DNA of 64,000 nucleotides, taken from Psychrobacter maritimus. Lineage in GTDB: Bacteria > Pseudomonadota > Gammaproteobacteria > Pseudomonadales > Moraxellaceae. The position numbers and the translations under genes are program-made. The DNA lies in assembly GCF_904846345.1 (NCBI RefSeq), contig NZ_CAJHAJ010000001.1, positions 248,001-312,000 of the forward strand. The letters are read 5' to 3'. The notes under the pieces were generated by a model that was not told where the DNA came from, did no database searches, and worked only from the letters and a program-made list of their open reading frames with translations. Positions within the stretch are counted from its first letter, which is position 1. Each line of letters starts with the position of its first letter. Below, piece by piece: positions 1 to 8,855 of this stretch.

Positions 1-458
1 GCTGGATTCAGTTATTGGTTGGCCTATTTTTAGTCTCTACTATATTCCAATATAAATTTGGCAAAGTAGATAAAACCTTTGATATGCCAAAAGTAGGCTT
101 TATACCTTTGGGCTTTATAATTGCTTTTATGAGCACATTGGTGGGTGGTCTTGGCCCTATCCTTAACCCTTTCTATATGAATGCTGGATTAGAAAAAGAA
201 AGACTTATTGCCACCAAGACCGCTAATTCTTTTTTTGTAGGTATCGTACAAATCGGCAGCTACACTTTTTTTGGCGTATTCACTGCCAAGCTTTGGGTGT
301 ATGGTCTCGTGTTAGGACTAGGTGCGGTAGTTGGTAATATTATTGGCAAACGCTTTTTGGCGGGAATGAGTATTAGTCAGTTTAGGGTAATGCTACTCAT
401 GCTAATGGTAATCAGTGGTCTAATAATGATAATAAGAAACATCAATGTGCTGTTCTAA
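1..458 (+). CDS. TauE/SafE (TSUP) family membrane permease, C-terminal part
   Basis: The reading frame is open to the left edge (codons from base 3), so this is the last about 151 residues of a gene that begins outside the window. It is strongly hydrophobic with about four membrane segments. The stretch GGLGPILNPFYMNAGLEKE followed by ATKTANSFFVG is the typical second-half repeat of TauE/SafE permeases, which export or import small sulfur-containing or organic anions through the inner membrane. The substrate cannot be read from sequence. The neighbours are a GntR regulator and carboxylate transporters, so an organic-anion role is possible. The family call is firm; function is open. Confidence 0.85.
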   Translation, partial: WIQLLVGLFLVSTIFQYKFGKVDKTFDMPKVGFIPLGFIIAFMSTLVGGLGPILNPFYMNAGLEKERLIATKTANSFFVGIVQIGSYTFFGVFTAKLWVYGLVLGLGAVVGNIIGKRFLAGMSISQFRVMLLMLMVISGLIMIIRNINVLF

Positions 459-573
459 TAAATAATCTAAACTTGGGATAAGCCTCTTCATCAGCTATGT
501 GTTAGCCCTTAACTTAGTACTGTCTATCTTATATTTTGTATCGTTTAGCTTAACTTATGACACACCATAACTA

Positions 574-1353
574 TTAAATAATATTAATTTCATAACTGAA
601 CTTCTCTGCCAGTCCATATGACTCTCTATACTCGATAGCATTACCCTCTAAGTTCTTAGCAATGCGGCATACTTTAACTAAGTTTTCTTGCTTAGTATTG
701 CCCAGATACTCGTCGCTGTGATCGGTTATAAAATACAACGTCTCTACAGCAGACGACACAAACTGACCGCACTTTGTATAGTAAAACGGATAGAGAAGAT
801 TGTCGAAATCTTCAGGGTTTAGGGTTGCAAAGGCTTTAAAGCGACTCTTAGGCAGCCAAATCTTTTCACTCAATAAGACTTTGTCTTCAACCGTACGCAT
901 ACGTTCTATATAAATTAGCGCTTTGTTTTTATCTATATTTAGTTTTTTATTAACATCCTCAATACCATCTATGACCATGACTTTTTTGACTATACCCGTC
1001 GGTGTGACATAGCGAGCATCTTTATCACGAAACTTAAAAAACCTTAATAATGAACTTGCAAAATCTGGACGCTTTAAAAAAGTGCCTTTGCCTTGCTGCT
1101 TTATTAACACCCCATCTTCTACCAGTTTTTCGACAGCTTTACGGACAGTTCCTACAGATACTTCATACTTATCTGCAAATTCCTGCTCCGTGGGTAGGGG
1201 CGTGTTTTCATCCCATTTACTCTCTGTCAGTAACGTCTGTATGTGCCATCGCACTTGCTCATAGCGTGGCATTTTAAAATCATTGAAATTATTTAGCATT
1301 TTTTTCACCACAGTGGAAAGGTTTTTATTAATTGTCTTAATCTCGTCAAGCAC
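574..1353 (-). CDS. GntR/HutC-family transcriptional regulator with UTRA domain
   Basis: This is a 259-residue regulator. Residues about 30-95 form a GntR winged helix-turn-helix, with PTEQEFADKYEVSVGTVRKA as the recognition part and QQGKGTFL as the wing. The rest fits a UTRA ligand-binding domain that senses a small metabolite. The first 27 residues precede the usual start of such proteins, so Met28 (MPRYEQ) is an alternative start. It lies between a TauE/SafE gene and a MatC-like carrier, followed by a Tct transporter. Control of these uptake genes in response to a carboxylate is likely but inferred. No clear operator was recognised. Confidence 0.88.
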   Translation of the reverse strand: MLDEIKTINKNLSTVVKKMLNNFNDFKMPRYEQVRWHIQTLLTESKWDENTPLPTEQEFADKYEVSVGTVRKAVEKLVEDGVLIKQQGKGTFLKRPDFASSLLRFFKFRDKDARYVTPTGIVKKVMVIDGIEDVNKKLNIDKNKALIYIERMRTVEDKVLLSEKIWLPKSRFKAFATLNPEDFDNLLYPFYYTKCGQFVSSAVETLYFITDHSDEYLGNTKQENLVKVCRIAKNLEGNAIEYRESYGLAEKFSYEINII

Positions 1354-1639
1354 TGATATTGCCGTAAAACTACGTTATCCCCGATCAACTTCTCTTAAGT
1401 TTTCAGCGCGTTCGATATGTATGATACTAATGTTAAAGCACTATTATATTTTTATGATTAATCTTATCTAATAAAAGTTGGCTTTTTTGCTATGATTCTA
1501 CTCCATTAGATGCGCCTTTAAGGCTTGGACAGTTTTCTTATCTGGAAAGCTCTTAGTCATTATTATCGTCATGCTCTTCAATCTATAAATATTGATATGA
1601 TTTTTATAGAATTCATACAGTTAAAGTCAGGGAGTAGTT

Positions 1640-2929
1640 GTGACTCTTTATATTCTAGCCGCCATCGTGATATGTATCATTTTAGGTTATACCACTAAGA
1701 TTAATATTGGCCTATTTGCTATTGCATTTTCATATCTGATCGGTTGTTTCGGTATGGGGATGAAGGCACATGAAATTGTCGAGCTATGGCCTCTCAAAAT
1801 TTTCTTTGTTATTTTTGCCGTGACTCTTTTTTATAACTTTCCTCTAGCTAATGGTGCTTTAGAAAAGCTATCTAATCATTTAATCTACAAGTGCCGTCAC
1901 TTTCCCGCATTCTTACCTTTAGTTATTTTCTTAGTGGCCACGATTATTGCAGGCTTAGGGGCAGGTTATTATACGGTCTTAGCCACGATGGCACCGATGA
2001 TCCTGCTGTTATCGAAACGCACTAACTTGAATCTTGTTATCGCTACCTTATCGGTGAACTATGGTGCCTTAGCTGGTGCTAACTTTATCACCTCACAAAG
2101 CGGTGTTATCTTTAGAGAGCTCATGCGCGGCGCAGGCGTCGCAAATGATAATACCTTTACTTATGTGTTCGGGATCTTCGCTGTTACTTTTTTAATGCCT
2201 GTGATTGTATTGGGTGCTTATAGCTTGATCAACGCCAAAAGCAGCAAAATCGCGATTCAAGCGACCGTACCAGAACCCTTTGATAGTAAGCAAAAACAAT
2301 CTCTTATACTGATTTTTATTATGATGACTATTGTACTTATTGTGCCCATTTTAAATCTACTCATGCCACAAGTATCAGCGGTTCAATTTTTGAACGCTCG
2401 GATTGATATTGGTTTTATCGCCATATTTTTCGCCTTAATTAGCTTGTTTCTGAAGCTAGGCGATGAAAAAGCAGTGATAGCTTTAATACCTTGGAATACC
2501 CTCATTATGATTTGTGGTGTTGGTATGTTAATCAGCCTCGGAGTGGAAATAGGCGTTATTTACGAGCTAACAGAATGGCTAAGTACCAATGTACCGATCT
2601 GGACGATACCGATTTTAGTCTTTGTTATCAGCGCCATTATGTCAATATTTGCTAGTACACTTGGGGTAGTCGCCCCTACTTTATTTCCTATGGTGCTGCC
2701 CCTAGCCGTTGCTTCTGGACTAAGCCCTTTATTACTATTCACCTGTATTATTGTGGGCGCACAAAGCTCATCACTGTCCCCTTTCTCATCAGGAGGTAGT
2801 TTAATGTTAGGCGCTTCTCAAGTCGTTATAAACAAAGACAAGCTTTTTAATGCGCTATTATTCAAGGCTGTGCCCTTAGATATTGGTATTGGAATACTCG
2901 CAATTCTAATTATCCAGTTCATTTTTTAA
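1640..2929 (+). CDS. MatC/SLC13-like dicarboxylate carrier
   Basis: This is a 429-residue integral membrane protein with about 11-12 hydrophobic segments. The N-terminal half resembles the MatC N-terminal domain of malonate/C4-dicarboxylate carriers, and the C-terminal half has the small-residue-rich stretches (ASTLGVVAPTLFP, SSLSPFSSGGSL) of SLC13/ion-transporter-like proteins. It probably imports a di- or tricarboxylate with a cation. The start is GTG, chosen because a GGAG ribosome site lies five bases upstream. It sits between a GntR regulator on the opposite strand and tctCBA, which suggests a shared substrate class. The exact substrate is unknown. Confidence 0.78.
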   Translation: MTLYILAAIVICIILGYTTKINIGLFAIAFSYLIGCFGMGMKAHEIVELWPLKIFFVIFAVTLFYNFPLANGALEKLSNHLIYKCRHFPAFLPLVIFLVATIIAGLGAGYYTVLATMAPMILLLSKRTNLNLVIATLSVNYGALAGANFITSQSGVIFRELMRGAGVANDNTFTYVFGIFAVTFLMPVIVLGAYSLINAKSSKIAIQATVPEPFDSKQKQSLILIFIMMTIVLIVPILNLLMPQVSAVQFLNARIDIGFIAIFFALISLFLKLGDEKAVIALIPWNTLIMICGVGMLISLGVEIGVIYELTEWLSTNVPIWTIPILVFVISAIMSIFASTLGVVAPTLFPMVLPLAVASGLSPLLLFTCIIVGAQSSSLSPFSSGGSLMLGASQVVINKDKLFNALLFKAVPLDIGIGILAILIIQFIF

Positions 2930-3436
2930 CGGCTCATAAGTAAAATATACCGTGGTTTTTTAATATTTTTTACACCTGCTTGCTATAGTTTAATCCCAAA
3001 ACATCTATTCTTCCCACTAATTATACAACCTCTTAAATCGTTGACACAGCCTCGTAATGGTAGTGACATCAAGGTAATTTTTATTACGTCTCAATAATCC
3101 TCTTTATTATCAAATTACCCTATCTATTTGTTTTGAATAACTTAAATACCTTCTCTCAAAGGTATTAATGTAATTCCTTTGCCCTTCATCTAGCTATAAA
3201 AAGAGAGCCTATGACGGCTTTAATTTAATATATTACTATAAAATTCATATATACATACATATGTTTCTTGTCATTTACAAAATATTCTGTTACTTTTACA
3301 CAGTGACAAAAACACATATTGTAACGAAGTCTAGTCACTCCGTTAATCTGATCGTAACTTTAAGTTTTAATGATTTATTATTTTGATCAGAACCCCATTG
3401 AATTTTTATCGTGAAAATACACACAAGGAGTGTCGT
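2930..3436. other. Intergenic region before tctC
   Basis: This is 507 AT-rich bases between the MatC-like gene and tctC. It holds a spaced inverted repeat (GGTAATTT at 3073-3080 and AAATTACC at 3112-3119) that could be a regulator site, and a weak GC stem near 3204-3222. The tctC promoter must lie here, but I cannot name a convincing -35/-10 pair. The ribosome site AAGGAG is at 3425-3430. No coding region is supported. Confidence 0.4.
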
Positions 3437-4477
3437 GTGAAAAAACTATCCTATCTGGCTCTTGGCCTATCTATCCTATCTTTGACTGCCTGTAATAATG
3501 CAAATGAAACTACAAGTACAGATGCAGCCGCGACAGATGGCTCAAGTGAGCTGACCGCACCTTCACGTCCGGAATGTATTGCACCTGCCAAACCAGGCGG
3601 CGGTTTTGACTTGACTTGTAAGCTTGCCCAAGCTGGCTTAAGAGATACTGGTATTTTAAAAGATCCTATGCGCGTTACTTACATGCCAGGTGGTGTCGGT
3701 GCTGTTGCTTATAACAAAATCGTTGCCAATGATCGTGACAATGGAGATGCCATTATTGCCTTCTCTACCGGCTCTATTCTTAATCTATCACAAGGTAAAT
3801 TTGGCAAATTCACTGAAAAAGACGTGAAATGGTTAGCTGGTGTTGGTACTGATTATGGCGCTGTAGCAGTCAATGCTGACTCACCAATCAAAGATTTAGC
3901 AGGATTAGTTGCCGAGCTCAAGAAAAACCCTAAAGCTATCAGTTTTGGCGCTGGTGGTAGTGTTGGTGGTCAAGATTGGATGCAAACCGCTATCTTAGCC
4001 AAGGCAGTTGGTGTCAACCCTAACGACATGACGTATGTAGCGATGGAAGGTGGTGGTGAAGCCATTACAGCGGTAATGGGCAACCATATCACAGCTGTTA
4101 GTGCTGGTATTGCTGAAATTATGCCACAAGCCTCTGCGGGTAAGTTACGCGTATTAGCAGTATTTGCAGATGAAAGACTGGGCGGCACCATGGCTGATAT
4201 CCCTACTGCCAAAGAGCAAGGTTACAATGTGACTTGGCCCGTCGTTCGTGGTTACTATATGGGTCCAGATGTTAGTCCTAGTGCTTATAACTGGTGGAAA
4301 GATGCTTTCGATAAAATGCTTGCTGATCCGAAATTCGCTGAAATACGTGAGCAGCAAGAATTACTACCATTCTCTATGACTGGCGATGAGCTAGAAGCCT
4401 ATGTCTATAAGCGTACTGGTGAGCTACGTGAGTTATCAGCTGAGTATGGTCTTGTTGAAGCAGCCCCAACCAAATAA
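3437..4477 (+). CDS. tctC: Tripartite tricarboxylate transporter, substrate-binding lipoprotein (TctC-like)
   Basis: This is a 346-residue periplasmic binding protein of the TctC/BUG family that captures a carboxylate (citrate-type in the founding member) and delivers it to TctA/TctB. I start it at GTG 3437: AAGGAG lies six bases upstream, and from there the protein begins MKKLSYLALGLSILSLTAC, a lipoprotein signal with the acylated cysteine at residue 19. The longer frame from 3383 adds 18 residues that spoil the signal. Family features include PAKPGGGFDLTCKL after the signal and MPGGVGAVAYN. It is first in the order C-B-A and is followed by a strong stem-loop, which suggests higher expression than the membrane subunits. 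Confidence 0.92.
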   Translation: MKKLSYLALGLSILSLTACNNANETTSTDAAATDGSSELTAPSRPECIAPAKPGGGFDLTCKLAQAGLRDTGILKDPMRVTYMPGGVGAVAYNKIVANDRDNGDAIIAFSTGSILNLSQGKFGKFTEKDVKWLAGVGTDYGAVAVNADSPIKDLAGLVAELKKNPKAISFGAGGSVGGQDWMQTAILAKAVGVNPNDMTYVAMEGGGEAITAVMGNHITAVSAGIAEIMPQASAGKLRVLAVFADERLGGTMADIPTAKEQGYNVTWPVVRGYYMGPDVSPSAYNWWKDAFDKMLADPKFAEIREQQELLPFSMTGDELEAYVYKRTGELRELSAEYGLVEAAPTK

Positions 4478-4533
4478 TTACGTTGAGATTTAACAACTTT
4501 TAGTAATTGAATATCAAATGTTTTGGTATTTTC

Positions 4534-4566
4534 AAAGGCTGGCAGGATTTCTATCTGTCAGCCTTT
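4534..4566 (+). promoter_or_regulatory. Intercistronic stem-loop between tctC and tctB
   Basis: A 12-bp stem (arms 4534-4545 and 4555-4566, one G-U pair, nine-base loop) lies between the tctC stop and the tctB start. There is only a short T run after it, so it may act as a partial terminator or as a 3'-end stabiliser of tctC mRNA. Either would give more binding protein than permease. Confidence 0.7.
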
Positions 4567-4593
4567 TGCCCCAAAATTCAAGGGATGCTCCTT

Positions 4594-5049
4594 ATGACAA
4601 TGGAACGTTTGTTTTCCGGGCTGATGGCACTGGTCAGCTTATTTTTGATCTACCTAGCTATCGGCTATGTTGCGCCGATTGCCTATGACCCAATTGGTCC
4701 TCGTCCTTACCCTATTTTAATCTTTTCATTGCTGACATTTGGCGCTTTAGTCGTCGCTTTTCGTCCAGCACGCTTTACTAAACCTATTGAACTGGGACTT
4801 ACTAAACCGATCATCAGAAATTTAGTGCTTTGTGCACTCGCTTTATTAGTCTATGGTGTCATTTTTGAATTATTGGGCTTTATTCTTGCCACTATTCTGA
4901 TGTCTTTTGCACTAGGTCTACTGTTTGCAGGTAATCCCCTAAAAAGCTTTATCTTTTCAGTATTAATTAGTATTGGCCTATATGTCTTATTTGACATATT
5001 TTTGGATGTCAAATTACCACTCGGATTGTTGTCAGGGATAATAGGATAG
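4594..5049 (+). CDS. tctB: Tripartite tricarboxylate transporter, small membrane subunit (TctB-like)
   Basis: This is a 151-residue protein with four hydrophobic segments, the size and layout of TctB, the small permease subunit that pairs with TctA. I chose ATG 4594 (MTMERLFSGLMAL) because AGGG lies nine bases upstream and the protein then starts directly before the first membrane helix; an open frame runs further up through the intercistronic hairpin and is unlikely to be translated. It sits between tctC and tctA and ends five bases before the tctA start. TctB sequences diverge, so the call rests mainly on size, topology and position. Confidence 0.88.
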   Translation: MTMERLFSGLMALVSLFLIYLAIGYVAPIAYDPIGPRPYPILIFSLLTFGALVVAFRPARFTKPIELGLTKPIIRNLVLCALALLVYGVIFELLGFILATILMSFALGLLFAGNPLKSFIFSVLISIGLYVLFDIFLDVKLPLGLLSGIIG

Positions 5050-5054
5050 CCAAT

Positions 5055-6560
5055 ATGGATACTTTTGATTTTTTGATGCATGGCTTTGCTGTTGCATCTA
5101 CCCCAAAAAACTTACTTCTTGCACTAATCGGGGCTTTTTTGGGCACGATTGTAGGTATGTTGCCCGGTCTTGGTCCGATCAACGGTGTGGCGATATTACT
5201 GCCTTTTGCCTTTGCACTTGGTTTACCACCAGAGAGCGCGCTGATTCTGCTTGCAGCCGTTTATCTTGGATGTGAATACGGTGGCCGTATTTCTGCCATT
5301 CTTATTAACGTACCCGGTGATGCCGGCGCCATCATGACGACTTTGGATGGTTATCCACTAGCAAAACAAGGCAAGGCTGGTATTGCATTGTCCTTATCTG
5401 CTGTCAGCTCTTTCGTTGGTGCCACTATCGCGACAATTGGCGTGGTGCTATTTGCGCCGTTATTAGCCAAATGGGCAATCTCATTTGGACCCGCTGAATA
5501 CTTTGTATTGATGGTATTTGCCATCACATGTTTAAGTGGTCTAGTAGGTGATCAACCAGTTAAAACGGGTATTGCCGCTTTGATTGGTCTTGGTCTAGCA
5601 ACTGTTGGGGTTGATGCCGTTACTGGTATTTACCGCTTTACCTTTGATTCTGTCAACCTGTCTGATGGCATTCAATTTACTACCATTGTGATTGGTTTCT
5701 TTAGTGTAAGTGAAATTTTAATCTTGCTCGAAAAAACCACGACGGGTCACAAGGTTATTGAACAAGGTAAGCGTAGTCTTTTAAACTTTAAAGAGTTTAC
5801 TTTCGCTTTTGGATCCATGCTACGCAGTGGTCTAATGGGCTTTGTCGTTGGTATTCTACCAGGTGCTGGCGCCACTATTGCTAGTGCCATGACTTATGCC
5901 AGTGAACGTAAAATCGCTGGTGATACAGGTACTTTTGGTGACGGCGATCTTCGTGGTGTTGCTTCACCAGAAGCGGCAAATAATGCTTCAGCTTGTGGCT
6001 CATTTGTGCCAATGTTGACGTTAGGTGTGCCGGGTTCTGGTACGACAGCGGTCATGATGGGTGCATTGACACTATATAACATCACACCGGGTCCGCAGTT
6101 ATTTACTGAGCAGCCTGATATCGTCTGGGGTCTGATTGCTTCATTATTTATCTGTAACGTGATTTTGCTAATCATGAACATCCCTTTAGTGGGATTATTT
6201 GCAAAACTGCTTGATGTGCCGAACTACATCCTGATACCTGCCATTGCAGCGGTCAGTTTCGTTGGGGTATATTCTATCCATAGCACGACCTTTGACTTGG
6301 TATTCATGGTAGCGCTTGGTGTTTTCGGTTACTTCTTACGCAAATTAAACTTCCCATTATCAGCGCTTATTTTAGGCTATGTACTGGGTGAGCTGATGGA
6401 GTCCAATTTAAGACGTGCGCTATCTATTTCTCAAGGTGAACTGAGTATTCTGTGGAGTAGCCCTATTACAGTAGTATTATGGTTATTGGCTATTTTAATG
6501 GTATTCATGCCAGTTATACGCAGTGTGTATCGTAGACGTTATAAGAAGTCTGCCGTTTAA
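5055..6560 (+). CDS. tctA: Tripartite tricarboxylate transporter, large permease subunit (TctA-like)
   Basis: This is a 501-residue permease with about 11-12 membrane segments. The conserved TctA stretches are clear: GMLPGLGPINGVAILLPFAF near the N-terminus, GGRISAILINVPGDAGA, then a second-half repeat GFVVGILPGAGATIASAMTY and GVPGSGTTAVMMGAL. It forms the carrier of a secondary, ion-driven, binding-protein-dependent transporter with TctB and TctC. It follows tctB by five bases and is surely cotranscribed. No TctD/TctE two-component genes are adjacent; the nearest regulator is the GntR protein at 574-1353. Confidence 0.95.
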   Translation: MDTFDFLMHGFAVASTPKNLLLALIGAFLGTIVGMLPGLGPINGVAILLPFAFALGLPPESALILLAAVYLGCEYGGRISAILINVPGDAGAIMTTLDGYPLAKQGKAGIALSLSAVSSFVGATIATIGVVLFAPLLAKWAISFGPAEYFVLMVFAITCLSGLVGDQPVKTGIAALIGLGLATVGVDAVTGIYRFTFDSVNLSDGIQFTTIVIGFFSVSEILILLEKTTTGHKVIEQGKRSLLNFKEFTFAFGSMLRSGLMGFVVGILPGAGATIASAMTYASERKIAGDTGTFGDGDLRGVASPEAANNASACGSFVPMLTLGVPGSGTTAVMMGALTLYNITPGPQLFTEQPDIVWGLIASLFICNVILLIMNIPLVGLFAKLLDVPNYILIPAIAAVSFVGVYSIHSTTFDLVFMVALGVFGYFLRKLNFPLSALILGYVLGELMESNLRRALSISQGELSILWSSPITVVLWLLAILMVFMPVIRSVYRRRYKKSAV

Positions 6561-6786
6561 ATTTCAGCTACTCTCAAAATATTTTTTCTATGGTGATTGT
6601 GCTCTATGTATGATCACCATTTTTTTTATAATATGTCACTGCATATCGTGTGATTATCACATGCATAACATAGCCAATGCATTAGTCACCGCCCCCTTTT
6701 TGAGTCATTGAGAGCTGATTAAATAATTGTTTTTATAGAATGCGGCGAGCAGATATTTTCCAATGCACCCCTTATAAAACAGCCAT

Positions 6787-6819
6787 AAAAAAAGCCCCAA
6801 TCATAAAGATTGGGGCTTT
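6787..6819 (-). terminator. Rho-independent terminator after tRNA-Val
   Basis: A 12-bp GC-rich stem (arms 6791-6802 and 6808-6819, five-base loop) is followed on the minus strand by a run of T. It directly follows the tRNA-Val gene in its direction of transcription. The other strand has few T after the stem, so it works mainly for the minus strand. Confidence 0.85.
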
Positions 6820-6825
6820 CGAATC

Positions 6826-6902
<77 letters not shown>

Positions 6903-6915
6903 ATTTAGGTCATGC

Positions 6916-6943
6916 ATTTTAGCAAGTTTTTAAAACTTTGCAA
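6916..6943 (-). promoter_or_regulatory. Sigma70-type promoter for tRNA-Val
   Basis: On the minus strand TTGCAA (6938-6943) and TAAAAT (6916-6921) are 16 bases apart, and the -10 ends about 13 bases before the tRNA 5' end. Confidence 0.6.
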
Positions 6944-7114
6944 GCCTTTTCTATCACAATATTGACTTATTATGAGAATACCTATTTTTAAGCTTTATAA
7001 TGAAGCACTTAAGAAAATACGACGTTTCTAAATAGTTTCCGCTATCTAAGATAGCTCATACCTTGTAGACTTTTAATACAACCGAAAACGCAACTTACTA
7101 ATAAAGGCCATCAC

Positions 7115-7867
7115 ATGACCCTACGCATTCATGCCTTATTTCATACAGATTACGAAGACCTCAGCTTTATTAAGCACTGGGCAGTTAATCATCAGCACAG
7201 CATTACCTACACGCGCTCTTATAATAAAGACGCCTTGCCAGTGCTCACCAGTTTTGATTGGTTAATCATAATGGGCGGGCCGATGAGCGTCCATGATGAG
7301 GACGACCATCCTTGGTTAAAAGAGGAAAAACGTCTGATTAAGCAAAGTATGGATAGCGGAAAAACAGTAATCGGTGTGTGTTTGGGTGCGCAGCTTATTG
7401 CGCATTGTTTGGGGGCGAGCGTAGAGCCAGCGGGCGTAAAAGAAATCGGTTGGCTACCTATTCAGTTGACCACAGACGCTCAAGCGCATCCTTTATTACA
7501 GGACTTACCAAAGCAGCCCTTTACCGTTTTTCATTGGCATGGCGATGGATTTGAATATCCACAAGGAGCGATTCCGTTAGCGACATCAGCAGCATGGCCC
7601 AATCAAGGCTTCCTTTATCAAACGCCGCAGCATAAAGCGCTCGGTACTTGGGTGATGGCTTGGCAGTGTCATTTTGAAGTGACCGAAGAAAGTATCGTTA
7701 AAATGGTGGAAAATGGCAACCATGCTATTCAAAAAGGGCTGGTCGACTATCCTAAAACGGTACAATCAGCGGCTGAAATAATAGCGCTTGGCGATAAATA
7801 TATCGCCGATAACAACGCGCGCTTAGCAGCCATGCTCAATCGCATAGCAAAGACTACTGACATTTAA
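7115..7867 (+). CDS. Class I glutamine amidotransferase (GMP-synthase-like)
   Basis: This is a 250-residue protein with a full class I glutamine amidotransferase domain, which releases ammonia from glutamine or cleaves gamma-glutamyl compounds. The nucleophile elbow GVCLGAQ gives Cys89, and QCHFEVTEE gives His186 and Glu188 of the triad. IIMGGPMSV is the oxyanion region. No synthetase domain follows, so it is a free-standing enzyme of the YfeJ/GuaA-like group; the acceptor substrate is unknown. It stands alone, convergent with the downstream hydroxylase gene, with tRNA-Val upstream on the other strand. Confidence 0.88.
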   Translation: MTLRIHALFHTDYEDLSFIKHWAVNHQHSITYTRSYNKDALPVLTSFDWLIIMGGPMSVHDEDDHPWLKEEKRLIKQSMDSGKTVIGVCLGAQLIAHCLGASVEPAGVKEIGWLPIQLTTDAQAHPLLQDLPKQPFTVFHWHGDGFEYPQGAIPLATSAAWPNQGFLYQTPQHKALGTWVMAWQCHFEVTEESIVKMVENGNHAIQKGLVDYPKTVQSAAEIIALGDKYIADNNARLAAMLNRIAKTTDI

Positions 7868-7901
7868 ACCTAACCTTTCAATCCTAAAAAAACTTAAAGG
7901 T

Positions 7902-8738
7902 TTAGCTGCTTTTGCGCTTTTTAGCCGCAAGTTCACTTTGCTCAATTTCTAGCGGCGTTAAACCATTTTTCTTACCTTTAAGATAACTAAGATAAGCGGG
8001 AATATGAGTTTTGCCCAAGTATTTATCGAGGTAAGGTAAAAACCCTGCATAATTGCCTTTAAATTTGGCATGATGAAAGTCATGATAGACAGGGCCTTCG
8101 TACACAGGTAATAAATGCGCGGGATTCCACGGAATATCGTAGCCAATATGCCCATCAGCACCTTCGATTTGACGTAGAATCACCCACATCCATACCACAT
8201 AGATGTGCGCCCCTAAAATGATTGGACCTACTAACGTCAGCGACGCCGTCAATGAATACTCGACCCAGTGCATATAATTGCCATTGATACCGCAGGTATT
8301 ACGAATGCGGTGGTGCACACTGTGGATGTTTCTTAGCAGCCACTTATTTTCGTGCATATAACGGTGCATACAATAGTATAAAAAGTCATCGAGCAGCACG
8401 AAAAAAATCAACTGGGCGATGATAATATACCAAACCGGCATCTCACCATGATGCACGCCGGTCAGCTTTAACAGCGGCCAAGCCAGCACCAATAGCGCAG
8501 CTAAAATAATATTATTAATAATGATGCGGCCGATAGACGGTAATAAAAACTGTTTCATCTCAAACGGTTTTTGTTGAATTTTATATTTACGCAAGGATAC
8601 CGGATCGCGCCAAGCAACTATCGTCCATGGAATGGCAACTGCTAGAAAGGCGGTCGTACTAATAGCAAGGGTCGCCATGGGGAACTGCCAAAACCAAGGG
8701 TCGTTATAAAACCCTTGCCAATACGAAAACACATCCAT
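7902..8738 (-). CDS. Sterol desaturase / fatty acid hydroxylase family protein
   Basis: This 278-residue integral membrane protein has the di-iron histidine boxes of the superfamily: HRYMH at 125-129, HSVHH at 139-143 and HDFHH at 219-223, plus His197. Hydrophobic segments lie near 20-42, 72-92 and 101-120, with more between the second and third boxes. Such enzymes insert oxygen into or desaturate lipid chains using O2. The lipid substrate cannot be told. AGGTGA is placed four bases before the ATG. In a cold-adapted bacterium a role in membrane lipid or carotenoid modification is plausible but inferred. Confidence 0.87.
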   Translation of the reverse strand: MDVFSYWQGFYNDPWFWQFPMATLAISTTAFLAVAIPWTIVAWRDPVSLRKYKIQQKPFEMKQFLLPSIGRIIINNIILAALLVLAWPLLKLTGVHHGEMPVWYIIIAQLIFFVLLDDFLYYCMHRYMHENKWLLRNIHSVHHRIRNTCGINGNYMHWVEYSLTASLTLVGPIILGAHIYVVWMWVILRQIEGADGHIGYDIPWNPAHLLPVYEGPVYHDFHHAKFKGNYAGFLPYLDKYLGKTHIPAYLSYLKGKKNGLTPLEIEQSELAAKKRKSS

Positions 8739-8855
8739 ATGTCACCTATTGAACATTACGTTTGCAGATAAAAAACTTTGAAAGCAAATGAAGATATTAA
8801 GAACCTTTATAAGTGCTTAATAATACCAACATAAGTTAATTAATATATCATTATC

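Noticed and set aside
3383..3436. Upstream extension of the TctC frame starting at 3383
   Set aside because: It lacks a ribosome site and would destroy the lipoprotein signal; GTG 3437 has AAGGAG at good distance.
4507..4593. Upstream extension of the TctB frame
   Set aside because: It runs through the intercistronic hairpin and has no ribosome site; ATG 4594 fits family length.
6523..6711. 62-codon frame after tctA
   Set aside because: It overlaps the tctA end out of frame and has no ribosome site or recognised composition.
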